Program-made: the position numbers and the translations under genes
Shown here: piece after piece, positions 15,698-25,413 of the stretch
Position numbering within the stretch: the first letter of the stretch is position 1
Layout of the letters: each line of letters starts with the position of its first letter
Assembly: GCA_964521255.1 (NCBI GenBank)
Contig: CAZFRM010000003.1
Span: 62,001 to 126,000, forward strand
DNA length: 64,000 nt
Direction of reading: 5' to 3'
Source: ZC4RG29 sp964521255
Lineage (GTDB): Bacteria; Bacteroidota; Bacteroidia; Cytophagales; Cyclobacteriaceae
Notes under the pieces: model-generated
What the model was told of the DNA's origin: nothing
The model's input: the letters and a program-made list of their open reading frames with translations, nothing else
Database searches by the model: none

Positions 15698-17548
15698 TTA
15701 GTTAAGAGGAATGTTTACTTCTACCGTTGTTCCATTTCCTGGTATTGAATGGATCTCTGTTGTTCCGTTCAGCAAGCGTGCCCGCTCATTCATATTTCGC
15801 AAGCCCGACCCACGAATGATTTCACTTTCGTCAAATCCAACGCCATTATCTTCAATAATAACATAAATGGAATCATCCTTTTCTAAAATGTGAAGATTCA
15901 CATGTGATGCTTTTGCGTGATTGATAATATTGTTCAATCCTTCCTGCACAATTCTAAATACAGCAATGCTAATATCAAAACTTAATTTACGCTCAACTTC
16001 TTTAACGTATCGAAAATCGATCGTTAGCGGTGAATATTTTTTAATATTATCACAAAGTCCTTTGAATGCCGCCTCCAAACCATAATCGACCAATGCATGA
16101 GGCATCACATTATAAGATATCCGTTTAATCTCTGCAATCGTTTCGTTAATTTGTGTTTTAAGGTCATGCTTCAAAGCCAGGTTGTCATCCAGCATTTCAA
16201 TCCTGATCCGGATGGCCGTTAATAATTGACCTACGCCATCATGTAATTCTTGCGTAATACGCTGGCGTTCGTGTTCCTGCCCTTCCATGAGCGCTGCAGC
16301 CCGCTCGCGCACCATCTTTATTTCACGCTCGTTATAACTTTTTAATTCATCGCGCATATGTATCAAAGCCATACCTAAGGTATCCTTATCACTTAGTGTG
16401 AAGAACGTTGTATCAAAATTTCCTGATCCTATTTCACCGGCAAAAGTTGTAGTGCGTTCAAGCCCTCTGATTAACTGTTGTATTGATTCTGTGATCTGCC
16501 CTATTTCATCGTTTGAAGTTACCTGCAGTTTTTGATCCGGTATTATTCCTTTTGAAAGGGATACAATTATTTCTTTCAATTTCAGAATGGGATTTGCAAT
16601 TGCCTTTGATAAGAAATACGTAAGCACCATGCTTCCTACCATTAACAGAATGGTGACGCCTACAAAATAATTTCGGAGTTCAATAATGGGTAGCATGGCT
16701 TCATCAAAATCAATCTCAGACATGATAACCCATTCAAGATCGGATGTACTTATCCGGCGATATGCACTTAATACATCTACTCCCCGGTAATCTTTTATAA
16801 TGTTAGGTCCTGCGACATTTTCGAAAGCATATTTTGCAGCCTCGGTTTTGACTTCAATAGTCAGGGGTGGTTGATCGGGCAGGAAACGTGATGAAGAGCG
16901 CATAAGAAAGTCGCTACCGGTAATGTATGATTCACCGGTGGTTCCCATACCCGTTATTTCAAAAAGAATTTCCTGAATTCTTTGGAAGTTTTCCTGTACC
17001 AATACAACACCTACCTTGCGCCCTTCATCATGTACTGGCAAGTAATAGGTTACCACTGTTTTTTTTGATGATGTATAGGGTGATAGATCAACAATGTGCA
17101 GGCTGTCAGGATTCTTCCGGACCATTGAATCTATATTGTTCATTATCTCCGGCGGAAGCGCATCTGATGCTGTACTGAATATCTGCCTGTCATTATTATC
17201 AAAGATGCGGATGTTTTCAAAACCATATAACGTAAGAAGGTCATCAACCACGGTTTGAAAATCCGGTTTCTCTTCCAGTGCTTTCAAATCTTCTTCAGAA
17301 ACAACTTTAAAGAGAGTAAGAAATTTATTATCAACGTGAAGCGCTTCTAATCCTCGTTCTGATCGCAAAAAATAACTATCGATCAAATCTTTCTTAAGAA
17401 TATTGATGGATGACAACTGATCCACCGTGCGCTGAATTAATGCATTTCGTAATGAAGTGTAAAATATAGAAGATAATACAATTACAGCCACCAAAACCAG
17501 TGCACTGTGTGTAAGGAATAACTTGGTGAATATTTTGAAGTTCCTCAT
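15698..17548 (-). CDS. sensor histidine kinase, dCache-HAMP-HisKA_3
   Basis: A 616-residue membrane kinase. Membrane helix 1 is at about residues 12-30 and helix 2 at about 294-314, framing a 260-residue extracytoplasmic dCache-like sensor. HAMP follows at about 315-370. The phospho-acceptor is H436 in ITQELHDGVGQ, the HisKA_3 (NarX-type) dimerisation signature. The ATPase domain has VQEGLNNIINHAKAS (N box), IEDNGVGFDE and GSGLRNMNERA. Dimer kinases of this type phosphorylate NarL-type regulators, in agreement with the next gene. The small-molecule ligand is unknown. Confidence 0.92.
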   Translation of the reverse strand: MRNFKIFTKLFLTHSALVLVAVIVLSSIFYTSLRNALIQRTVDQLSSINILKKDLIDSYFLRSERGLEALHVDNKFLTLFKVVSEEDLKALEEKPDFQTVVDDLLTLYGFENIRIFDNNDRQIFSTASDALPPEIMNNIDSMVRKNPDSLHIVDLSPYTSSKKTVVTYYLPVHDEGRKVGVVLVQENFQRIQEILFEITGMGTTGESYITGSDFLMRSSSRFLPDQPPLTIEVKTEAAKYAFENVAGPNIIKDYRGVDVLSAYRRISTSDLEWVIMSEIDFDEAMLPIIELRNYFVGVTILLMVGSMVLTYFLSKAIANPILKLKEIIVSLSKGIIPDQKLQVTSNDEIGQITESIQQLIRGLERTTTFAGEIGSGNFDTTFFTLSDKDTLGMALIHMRDELKSYNEREIKMVRERAAALMEGQEHERQRITQELHDGVGQLLTAIRIRIEMLDDNLALKHDLKTQINETIAEIKRISYNVMPHALVDYGLEAAFKGLCDNIKKYSPLTIDFRYVKEVERKLSFDISIAVFRIVQEGLNNIINHAKASHVNLHILEKDDSIYVIIEDNGVGFDESEIIRGSGLRNMNERARLLNGTTEIHSIPGNGTTVEVNIPLN

Positions 17549-17645
17549 GAAAAGAGAATCGTAAGGGATTATCCCATCCCCAAAGTAAACAAATTGGAGT
17601 AAAGTACATGAAGAAAGTGATGATTAGGGGGTCACTCCAGGGTCG

Positions 17646-18518
17646 TCATTTTGTTTTGGTCATATCCGTTGGAATGCAAATGATAAAGTCAGCTTTCAGC
17701 TTGTTAGCGTCCTCCAGCGTTGAAATATCCTTTTGCTGAACCGCATGTATTGTGGCAATTTCCAGTGAGGGATTACTTTTCTTCAAATACCAAATGATGC
17801 CTTCCCCATCTTGTGAATGGTAAGCGCCGTTAATGTGCAGGATGGTATTTTTATCAGACCGGTTTTTAAGAATAAAATAAGCCATTGTAGCATCCTTTAC
17901 AGCCTGAGACTTAGCCATATTATCATTTCCTGATGAACCCTCATGGCCTTCCATTCCACTCATCAAGCTCTTATAACCGGGCAGATTAAGATCAACCTCA
18001 ACCGGTAATGGAGCTATCCATTTTTTTGATTCCTCAGTAAGAGAATCAAGAACATTCAAACCGTGGCGATAAACCATGTTAGCATAACGCCTGGGTATAT
18101 TTGAGGCAACAACTTTTATCTTTTTCTCTTTAGCGAATTCAATCATTGGACTGTAATCAGTTTTATAATTGTCCCACACTTTGGCTTCAGCCAGTAAGTG
18201 TTTCTCCTGAATTAGTCCTTTCAAATATTCGTCCAACACAACCTGGTCATCAGCCTCGAACATTTCCATGCCCAGCACCAGGTTCTCTTTCTCCGTATAA
18301 AGTGATTTTAGTACCTGAAGTTCAAGCCAGTGTCCTATCGGGTCATTGTGCATCTCTCCAAAAAAAATGATCTCTGCTTTAGTAAGCGATTTCATCATTT
18401 TTTTAAAATGAACTTCCTTGCCTTCGCGCGTAAAAATTTTGTATGCCTCGAGTTGCTGTGCACTGGCATAAAGGAAAGAAAGGCAAAAGACGCCTGTATA
18501 AATAAGTATTTTTTTCAC
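17646..18518 (-). CDS. ChaN-like heme/iron-associated lipid- or secreted protein (DUF399)
   Basis: A 290-residue exported protein (signal peptide ILIYTGVFCLSFLYASA). Family blocks of ChaN/DUF399 are visible: IIFFGEMHNDPIGHWLELQVL, VLGMEMFEADDQ, VVASNIPRRYANMV and ILHINGAYHSQDGEGI. ChaN of Campylobacter binds cofacial hemes and is iron regulated (family knowledge). It sits at the 3-prime end of a long minus-strand run of heme uptake genes, 10 bases after the small protein gene at 18529, which supports a heme role. No lipobox Cys stands at the cleavage site, so it is probably soluble in the periplasm. Confidence 0.82.
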   Translation of the reverse strand: MKKILIYTGVFCLSFLYASAQQLEAYKIFTREGKEVHFKKMMKSLTKAEIIFFGEMHNDPIGHWLELQVLKSLYTEKENLVLGMEMFEADDQVVLDEYLKGLIQEKHLLAEAKVWDNYKTDYSPMIEFAKEKKIKVVASNIPRRYANMVYRHGLNVLDSLTEESKKWIAPLPVEVDLNLPGYKSLMSGMEGHEGSSGNDNMAKSQAVKDATMAYFILKNRSDKNTILHINGAYHSQDGEGIIWYLKKSNPSLEIATIHAVQQKDISTLEDANKLKADFIICIPTDMTKTK

Positions 18519-18528
18519 ACTTCAAAAT

Positions 18529-18885
18529 TTACATTCTTCTGCCGTGATTATTTTTTCCAACGAAGAGAATTCTTCTTGTCTCCATCATCAACTGAACTTC
18601 GGCATAAAGTTTAGCAATTTCATCAAGTTCTTCATCATTAAACGCAAGGTAAAGATTTCCGTAAGGACTTGAGTAAACTCTGTTTCTACCATGCGGCAGA
18701 ACCGAATCATTTAATTCTGTTCTTCCTGCTATTATCCATTCGAAGAATTGTATCATCTCCTCTTCCTGGAATGTTATGAGGATGGTCTTGTATCCAAAAT
18801 TGAACTCCTGGCAGCACCTGCAAACACCAATATATCCGTTCGCACAGTCCGTCAATATTTGAAAATCTGATGTCTGCTCGTGCAT
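18529..18885 (-). CDS. small conserved protein with CxCC motif (DUF6686-like)
   Basis: A 118-residue cytosolic protein if started at ATG 18885; a TTG start at 18915 is possible but would lie in word-repeat DNA. Cysteines in NGYIGVCRCCQEFNFGYK look like half of a metal site, and the remainder is acidic (EEEMIQFFEW). I recall it as a Bacteroidota-specific domain of unknown function (DUF6686), which should be checked. Between hmuY and the chaN-like gene, so it may be part of heme handling, though a word repeat and about 85 bases separate it from hmuY. Confidence 0.6.
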   Translation of the reverse strand: MHEQTSDFQILTDCANGYIGVCRCCQEFNFGYKTILITFQEEEMIQFFEWIIAGRTELNDSVLPHGRNRVYSSPYGNLYLAFNDEELDEIAKLYAEVQLMMETRRILFVGKNNHGRRM

Positions 18886-18889
18886 AGTT

Positions 18890-18967
18890 AATTTTTTAAT
18901 TAGCGAATTAGTCAATTAGCTAACGTAATACCCATTGGCTAATTGACACATTCGCTATTTGGGTAAT
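18890..18967. repeat. ATTAGC-type word repeat
   Basis: The gap between hmuY and the small CxCC gene consists of words such as AATTAGCGAATTAG, TCAATTAGCTAACG, TTGGCTAATTGAC and ATTCGCTATTTG. It belongs to the same vocabulary as 11733-11806 and 981-1014. Confidence 0.5.
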
Positions 18968-18969
18968 CA

Positions 18970-20397
18970 TTATTCTGCCTTTTTTACCAAAGCATATTCA
19001 ATCACAGGTTTACCTCTTGTTCCTCCGTCATTTGGATGGAAGCTGATGAATTTCAACTTATAAATGTTACCAACAGGATCTTTAATGACGTAAAACCGAT
19101 CGGTATTTACGCCTGCTGATGCCGGGGGTGAAGTCACTCTCCAATCCGGTCCAATCGTATTTCTTCCATCGGCAAAAGTTAGTGCTGAAAGATTACTCTC
19201 CTTAAAATCATTGTAGCTGACAACGCTTGTGAGCACTTCTGCTGCTTGCGTCCCATTCAGGTGATTTATGAAAACAAGATCAGAGAATCCATACGGAAGG
19301 AAATTGCCACTACCTGCAGGACTTTCAGTTTTGTAAATACTCCATGTCCATTGCATATCCCATTTGTCTTTTGCCGGCTCAACACTCACCTTACCGGTAG
19401 TAAAGTTGAAGTATTCGAAGTTGTTGAGATCTGATTTGTCAATGTCAACTGACGCAAAAGTTGTCTCATTAATTTTGGCGTGTTGCAATGTGTATCCTTC
19501 GCCCTTTCGGATGATCCTTACTTTCACCAGGTCTTCAACATCTCCAATAGCTCCACTTCCACCGACACGGTTAATAACATATACTTTATTTTCGTCAGCC
19601 GTTGCAGAAATGGCATCAATAGCGGTATTGGAAATATCGCCATCCGGATCATCAATAATATCAAGTGTGCCAGCGCCAAATCCCACGGCCAGGTCATCAG
19701 GATCTATATCCGATGATGTTACCGAAGCAAGGTCAGTTTCATTTACCATTATCACTGAAGCACCCGAAACATTGTTAATGATAACACGAAAATCGTCACC
19801 ATTATAAAAACCAAGATCCCAGCCGGTACGTGCAATTGAAGTTTGCTGATTATTACTCAGATCAACAAACACCGCGTTGCCAGCGCTTGTTCCAGGCTCT
19901 GCCCCTATCAAACCATTCAAGGTCAACTGTGAACCCTCCGAAACAATGGATGAAAAAGATAACACAGTTTGTGATGTTGAACCTATTAATACAGGTTCAT
20001 CTACACTGCTGATTAAAAATGTAACGGTTTCGCTGCCTTCAAGAAACGCACCTTCATTACGTAAGACCGTGAATGAGCTTATGTTACTCCCTGCAGGAAC
20101 TGTTATGGTCAATGAATTTGATGATGCTGCAGGCAGTGTTGTAAAATGATCACCATAGGTAAGACCATTGGGTGTGAAATTCACGGTAATATCCGTTGCT
20201 AAATCAACGGCACGTGTCAATGCAATATTAATTTCCACATCGTCTACATCATCTCCCATTCCAATGGCTGCTGATTCGAATGCGGCAAAATTATCCGGTA
20301 GCGGAGGATCATCATCGCTACATGCACTGATGGAAATGATAACGTATAGGCTGAAGAGAAGAGCACTTAGTTTAAGATATTTAGTCAGGTTGTTCAT
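18970..20397 (-). CDS. hmuY: HmuY-family heme-binding lipoprotein with Calx-beta-like domain
   Basis: A 475-residue lipoprotein (lipobox LYVIISISACSDDD). Residues about 35-140 resemble a Calx-beta immunoglobulin-like domain (SGSETVTFLI-type end: LEGSETVTFLISS). The C-terminal 300 residues match the HmuY family: WDLGFYNGDDFRVIINN, DKWDMQWTWSIYKT and the closing KLKFISFHPNDGGTRGKP. HmuY is a surface hemophore-like protein that passes heme to the receptor HmuR. It follows the receptor gene by 28 bases. Classical HmuY is only about 215 residues, so this form is a larger fusion. Confidence 0.85.
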   Translation of the reverse strand: MNNLTKYLKLSALLFSLYVIISISACSDDDPPLPDNFAAFESAAIGMGDDVDDVEINIALTRAVDLATDITVNFTPNGLTYGDHFTTLPAASSNSLTITVPAGSNISSFTVLRNEGAFLEGSETVTFLISSVDEPVLIGSTSQTVLSFSSIVSEGSQLTLNGLIGAEPGTSAGNAVFVDLSNNQQTSIARTGWDLGFYNGDDFRVIINNVSGASVIMVNETDLASVTSSDIDPDDLAVGFGAGTLDIIDDPDGDISNTAIDAISATADENKVYVINRVGGSGAIGDVEDLVKVRIIRKGEGYTLQHAKINETTFASVDIDKSDLNNFEYFNFTTGKVSVEPAKDKWDMQWTWSIYKTESPAGSGNFLPYGFSDLVFINHLNGTQAAEVLTSVVSYNDFKESNLSALTFADGRNTIGPDWRVTSPPASAGVNTDRFYVIKDPVGNIYKLKFISFHPNDGGTRGKPVIEYALVKKAE

Positions 20398-20425
20398 GAT
20401 TATGGTTTTAACTTATTTGATTATT

Positions 20426-22456
20426 CTATTTGTTCAATTTAAAATTCATGGAAAGAAAGTAAGATCTGCCGTAGCTCATGGGAACTGAACCTCCGGTGCC
20501 ATGTGATCCACCCGTATTGAGTGATGTGTTTTGAAGATTGGTCACATCAAAAATATTTTTCACACCACCTGCGATGGAAAGATTTTTGGTGATCGTTTTA
20601 CTTATGGTGGCATCGGCCAAACTAAATGGATCGCGTTTCGCGAGATGGGTAACAAGTTCTCCATCTACAGACACAACTTCATAATTAGCGCGCTCCCCTG
20701 TAAACTTATAATAGAGACTTAGACTTGTACCAATTTTTTCAAATTGATACGAAGCAATAGCGTTAACCTCCGGCGTCCACAAAAGTGATGGCAAAGCTGT
20801 ATCATCATCAGATAATAAATTGTAGGTTCCTATGTAGGAGAAACCAAGGGTGGCGGAAAACTTCTTCCATGAGAAGTTATTCTCCAGCGTTCCACCAGTC
20901 GTTTTGTAACGATAAATATTTACATAGGTATATACCTGTGGATTTTCAGGATCAAGCCCGATATCGATTAAGTTTTCAAATTCATTATAAAATCCAGTGA
21001 GCGTAGAAGTAACACGGGTGGTTGATGTTGTATATGATCGCCATGCAAAGGAGCCAGAAAAACTGTTTGAGTATTCCGCCTTAAGATTTGGATTCCCTTT
21101 AATGGAATGACTGGCATCAAAGAAATAGAAGTACAATTCACGCAAAGCGGGAGCACGAAAGCCATAAGCATAAGACAATCGAAAATCAACCGACTCGCTA
21201 AGGGAAAATTTTGTATTAAGTGACGGAATTACAGGCGGCGCATCATATACAGTATTATAAATAAATCGAACACCAGGGCGGATATTGATACGCGAGGTAG
21301 GTTTGAATTCGGCAGAAGCAAAAACCGCATAGTCATTGATATTCCTTGTTCCATCGATACGATCGCCTGAACCTTCAGAAAGATTTATGTCAACGCCTGG
21401 CTGAAGTGTTATCTTCTCTGATAATTTGTAGACAAACATTCCGCGAAACATGGCCGTATTGAATTTCGATTCATCCTGCGAACCGGCTTCTGTTGAAAGC
21501 CTCCGATCACCTGTAGCTACATTATAGCTAGTTGTTAATGTTCGCCGGGTAAGATCCTGGTAAGAAGCCACTCCATTAAAAAACCATTTGTTGTTAATCT
21601 GCCAGTCACCTTGTACCTGATGATTGAACCGGTCAGTCTTGTATTCCTTATCGGTAGCTATATTTGTATTTACATTCGTATTTCCGAGGGTAATAATATT
21701 TTCATCCAGGTAATTAAGTCGATACCACACTTTGAGTTTATCGTTACTATATCCTACCGTTCCGTATGCCAGCCACTGATCTTTCGGGTGCCATTCAAAT
21801 TCCATCGGTTCGGTATCACGGCCTTCATTCCATCCTCCGAAATTATTTCGTGTTACACCGCCTCCGACATTCCACTTTTTCCTTTGCCAGTTTACACTTA
21901 TATTTTCATTGTGCGTGCCCTCACCATTCAAGGGAGAATATTCATCACCTGCCGTTTCTTCAAGGATTTTTGCTTCGATTGAAAGCTTCCCTTCCTCGTA
22001 CTTTTTGGTAATAATATTTATCACACCAGCCAATGCATCTGATCCATACACAACTGACATTGGTCCTTCTACTATTTCAATGCGATCAATAGTATTAACA
22101 TCAATTTGATTAAGACTCTCTCTTGTAGCGCCCCGGTCAAGAAGAGGAACTCCATCCAATAAGATCTTTACATTCTGCCCACTCATTCCCATCAGGGAAA
22201 TATCCGATGTTCCAAGAGTAAGGTCGTTTGTGAATCGAATCCCAAGCTCGGTAGATAATATACTTTGAACATTTACTGCGGCCCGCATCTCAATCCGGTC
22301 ATGATCGATCGTGCGCACCTGGTAAACCGATTTTCGTACCGATTGAGGTTCAAACTGACCCGTGACGACTACGTTATCAAGCAAAAATGTTTGAAGAGAG
22401 TCCTGGGCGAAACCCTGAGAAGAAATGAACAGGAAAAAGAAATAAAGTTTTCTCAT
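20426..22456 (-). CDS. hmuR: TonB-dependent heme receptor HmuR-like
   Basis: A 676-residue outer-membrane TonB-dependent receptor with signal peptide (LYFFFLFISSQGFA). TonB box region LLDNVVVTGQ is followed by the plug (VLLDGVPLLDRG, IEIVEGPMSVVYGSDALAGVINIITKK) and a 22-strand barrel ending in YGRSYFLSMNFKLN. It is the receptor of the heme operon, located between the hemin-degrading protein and HmuY genes, with a one-base gap to the upstream gene. Substrate assignment rests on the context. Confidence 0.9.
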   Translation of the reverse strand: MRKLYFFFLFISSQGFAQDSLQTFLLDNVVVTGQFEPQSVRKSVYQVRTIDHDRIEMRAAVNVQSILSTELGIRFTNDLTLGTSDISLMGMSGQNVKILLDGVPLLDRGATRESLNQIDVNTIDRIEIVEGPMSVVYGSDALAGVINIITKKYEEGKLSIEAKILEETAGDEYSPLNGEGTHNENISVNWQRKKWNVGGGVTRNNFGGWNEGRDTEPMEFEWHPKDQWLAYGTVGYSNDKLKVWYRLNYLDENIITLGNTNVNTNIATDKEYKTDRFNHQVQGDWQINNKWFFNGVASYQDLTRRTLTTSYNVATGDRRLSTEAGSQDESKFNTAMFRGMFVYKLSEKITLQPGVDINLSEGSGDRIDGTRNINDYAVFASAEFKPTSRINIRPGVRFIYNTVYDAPPVIPSLNTKFSLSESVDFRLSYAYGFRAPALRELYFYFFDASHSIKGNPNLKAEYSNSFSGSFAWRSYTTSTTRVTSTLTGFYNEFENLIDIGLDPENPQVYTYVNIYRYKTTGGTLENNFSWKKFSATLGFSYIGTYNLLSDDDTALPSLLWTPEVNAIASYQFEKIGTSLSLYYKFTGERANYEVVSVDGELVTHLAKRDPFSLADATISKTITKNLSIAGGVKNIFDVTNLQNTSLNTGGSHGTGGSVPMSYGRSYFLSMNFKLNK

Positions 22457-22457
22457 T

Positions 22458-23534
22458 TCACTGTTTAGGTAAAGTGTCGATTAGTTTACGCCAGCCAACA
22501 AGTTCCTGAATGCCGGGCTTACGAAGACCAAAAAACTGAACAATGAGTTCGTTCTTCTTATCAAACACTTCTACAGAAGTTACCGCTCCATCTTTAGTAG
22601 GTTTTGTTACCACCCACGCACTGGCTACATTATCCAACCGTAAGTGCATGTTGAAATCAGGATCAAGTACATTCAACCAGTTTTCTGCACCACCATGTCC
22701 TCTCTCCAGCAATCGAATGCTCCTTACTATTCCCTGGTGAATCTGTAAATTACCGCGATTGCCGGCGAAAATCATGATCGGCAATTTTTCAGCAGCAGCC
22801 TGATCCAGTATTTGCTTTAGGCTGTCAATCGTTATGCGATAGGAAAATTTTCCATCTGCCAGTTCAACTGCACGATAGCGTTGAACATTATGTTTTTTTA
22901 ACATTGGAAAGAAATCGTGTGTATCCTCCAATGCTTTCCAGTCAGCCAGGAAGGCCTCTGTATTTACATTTTCTGACAATGTTTCTTCGGCATATGCCTG
23001 AACTTCCTGTGTTAAGGATTGATCCTGTGATTCAAAATCTTTTGCTATTTTTTCAAAAGCATCCCAATCACTTCCTTCCTGCAAATAGATCTTTGTCACC
23101 GCTTGTCCTTCCTGATCAAATACCTGAAGTGAGGTAAGTGTACGATCTTCTTTTTTCTGCTGAACAGCAAATGCAACGTGCCATGATTTAAAGAACACGC
23201 GCGTTTCGATAGGTCCGATCACCGTACCCATACTGTGATCACCTGCGCCGAATGTGCTTACTTTTTGAAACGGTCCTTTATGTTCAAGAATGCAACTGCT
23301 GTTGCGGGTTAACGACATTACTCTTCCCAACTCAGGCAAACGCTTTACAAATTGAGTCCAGTCGCCTTGTAAGCGCACAGCCTCTGTTCCAATAGTTGTG
23401 GCCAGTAATTCTGCTTCGCTTACGCCCAGTTCAATGGCCGCTTCGCGAATGCGGATGCCTGGTTTCGCTTTTTTTATTCCTTCCCACGCTTTAGTCAGGG
23501 AAGTTGATTGATTAGAGATAACTAAGTTGTCCAT
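22458..23534 (-). CDS. hmuS: hemin-degrading factor HemS/HmuS
   Basis: A 358-residue cytosolic protein with the two structurally repeated halves of HemS: LGRVMSLTRNSSCILEHKG in the first and IFAGNRGNLQIHQGIVRSI with ENWLNVLDPDFNMHLR in the second, both family hallmarks. HemS-type proteins bind incoming heme and release its iron. The start overlaps the end of the ATPase gene by 23 bases. It lies in the standard place in hmu operons, beside the ABC transporter. Confidence 0.92.
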   Translation of the reverse strand: MDNLVISNQSTSLTKAWEGIKKAKPGIRIREAAIELGVSEAELLATTIGTEAVRLQGDWTQFVKRLPELGRVMSLTRNSSCILEHKGPFQKVSTFGAGDHSMGTVIGPIETRVFFKSWHVAFAVQQKKEDRTLTSLQVFDQEGQAVTKIYLQEGSDWDAFEKIAKDFESQDQSLTQEVQAYAEETLSENVNTEAFLADWKALEDTHDFFPMLKKHNVQRYRAVELADGKFSYRITIDSLKQILDQAAAEKLPIMIFAGNRGNLQIHQGIVRSIRLLERGHGGAENWLNVLDPDFNMHLRLDNVASAWVVTKPTKDGAVTSVEVFDKKNELIVQFFGLRKPGIQELVGWRKLIDTLPKQ

Positions 23535-24351
23535 TTGCTGTATGTGTTATTTTTTGTTGAATTTTTTTTTCATTGCCAAGCGGTAAAGGCATGACAAAAG
23601 GTTTTTCATTGTGATCGAAATAAATGTTTACAGGATGACTGAAAACTTCCTCGATAATGGTTTTCGTCATAACCATCCCGGGAGATCCTTTGGCATGAAT
23701 GCTTCCATCTTTCATAAAGACTACTTCATCTGCATATTGGGCAGCGAGATTGAGGTCATGCACAATGGCCATCACGCCAAGATTTCGTAAGCACATTTTT
23801 TTGGCAGCGTGAAGAATGGTGTGCTGATGCGCGAGATCGAGGTTGTTTGTTGGCTCATCCAGCATGAGGTAACGGGTAAAAAGTGAATCTTCCCATACTT
23901 GCGCTATTGCCCTGGCGAGCTGAACACGTTGTTGCTCTCCACCGGATAATGTTGGGTACAACCGATCCCGTAAATGTTCCACACCTACCTCCGCCATTAC
24001 TTCGTTTACAATCGCAGAAATTTCAATGCGTGTAAGCCGGTGAATATGTAATCCCAATTCAACTACTTCTTCTGCTGTAAATGGAAATGCAATAGTGACT
24101 TGCTGAGAGAGCACAGATCTGACTTTAGAAAGCTCTCTTGGTTTGAACCGCGAAATATTTTTTTCGTGCAGTAAAACTTCACCTTTTTTGGCATAAAGTT
24201 CTGCTGAGAGAATTTTCAATAAGGTAGACTTGCCAGCGCCGTTGGGTCCTACAATTGCTGTGAAGATGCCAGGCTTTAATTCAAAGGATACATCCTTCAG
24301 AATACTTTTCTGATGAATAGAGAACGATATATTTGTTGCTAAAAGACTCAT
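23512..24351 (-). CDS. hmuV: heme ABC transporter ATP-binding protein HmuV
   Basis: A 279-residue ABC ATPase. Walker A is GPNGAGKS at residues 35-42, the signature is TLSGGEQQRVQLARAIAQ, Walker B is YLMLDEPTNNLDL and the switch region MAIVHDLNLAAQYAD. This is the heme/siderophore importer subtype. The start overlaps the permease gene by four bases (ATGA at 24348-24351), so translation is coupled. Confidence 0.94.
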   Translation of the reverse strand: MSLLATNISFSIHQKSILKDVSFELKPGIFTAIVGPNGAGKSTLLKILSAELYAKKGEVLLHEKNISRFKPRELSKVRSVLSQQVTIAFPFTAEEVVELGLHIHRLTRIEISAIVNEVMAEVGVEHLRDRLYPTLSGGEQQRVQLARAIAQVWEDSLFTRYLMLDEPTNNLDLAHQHTILHAAKKMCLRNLGVMAIVHDLNLAAQYADEVVFMKDGSIHAKGSPGMVMTKTIIEEVFSHPVNIYFDHNEKPFVMPLPLGNEKKIQQKITHTANGQLSYL

Positions 24352-25412
24352 ATCTGATGATTTCTTTTAGCGGTGCGAAGAAGATAAATCAGGAAAGGTG
24401 CACCGATCATTGCCGTAACTATCCCGATAGGCAATTCCGCCGGCTTTACTATCGTACGTGCAAAGATGTCTGATACGATAAGTAAAATTGCTCCGCCAAG
24501 TACAGAAGCCGGCAAGATGAGGCGGTGATCAGCCCCAAAGCTCATTCGTATCATGTGTGGAATGACGAGCCCGACAAATCCAATAGTACCGGATAAAGAA
24601 ACCACCGTGCCAACGGCAAGCGCACAGCAAACTATGATGGAAACTTTCATGCGCTCTACATTCACGCCCATGTGAAAAGCTTCTGCCTCACCGGCAGCCA
24701 TAGCGTTAAGTGGGCGGGTAAACCTTAGCAGGACTACACACGGAATGATTACAAGCGGTACGGTGATGAACAACTTCTCCCAGGTGGCGCCACCGAGATC
24801 ACCCAGGGTCCAAAAGGTATAGGCCCTTGCCTGGTTTTCATCGGCATAAAAGACAGACAAGCCAATGAAAGCTTGTGTCAGCATTATAATGGCAACACCT
24901 GCAAGAATGAGCAAAGCAATGTGTGTTCTTCCAACGGATTGGCTAAGCTTATATACGGCCATGGTAGCAAGCAACCCGCCAACGAAAGCACAAATGGGAA
25001 GGAGAAAATTTTGAAGATAATGAGGAATCTGCGATGTAAACCGAACACCAAAAACAATAAAAAGCACCGCCGCAAGTGCAGCGCCACTTGAAACACCCAC
25101 GAGCCCTGGTTCTACCAACGGATTTCGAAACAATCCCTGAAGAACAGCTCCGCATAAACCGAGCGCTCCGCCAATTATTACCGTCTGCACCAATCGCGGC
25201 AAACGGATATTAAGAAATACTTTTTCCTGTACGGTAGTTACCTCTTCAAACGAAAGACCAATTGAATCCAGGAGAATAGAAAGACCCTGTGTTACCGAGA
25301 TATGAACAGCGCCAATCGTTAATGAAAAAAGGAATACTAAAGCTAAAAGGATTGAAAGTCCGGAAAGAACAATTACCCGCTTACGATCCCGGTGTACAAC
25401 AGCCGTCAGCAT
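24348..25412 (-). CDS. hmuU: heme ABC transporter permease HmuU (FecCD family)
   Basis: A 354-residue permease with around nine membrane helices, of the FecCD/BtuC type. Family blocks include RLPRLVQTVIIGGALGLCGAVLQ near the N terminus, the coupling region GEAEAFHMGVNVERMK, and FVGLVIPHMIRMSFGADHRLILP. It moves heme across the inner membrane using HmuV. The gene starts one base after hmuT and overlaps hmuV, in a tight operon. Confidence 0.94.
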   Translation of the reverse strand: MLTAVVHRDRKRVIVLSGLSILLALVFLFSLTIGAVHISVTQGLSILLDSIGLSFEEVTTVQEKVFLNIRLPRLVQTVIIGGALGLCGAVLQGLFRNPLVEPGLVGVSSGAALAAVLFIVFGVRFTSQIPHYLQNFLLPICAFVGGLLATMAVYKLSQSVGRTHIALLILAGVAIIMLTQAFIGLSVFYADENQARAYTFWTLGDLGGATWEKLFITVPLVIIPCVVLLRFTRPLNAMAAGEAEAFHMGVNVERMKVSIIVCCALAVGTVVSLSGTIGFVGLVIPHMIRMSFGADHRLILPASVLGGAILLIVSDIFARTIVKPAELPIGIVTAMIGAPFLIYLLRTAKRNHQI

Positions 25413-25413
25413 T

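Noticed and set aside
24884..25155. Antisense frames over hmuU with Cys/Arg-rich translations
   Set aside because: Composition atypical and fully inside a well supported permease gene.
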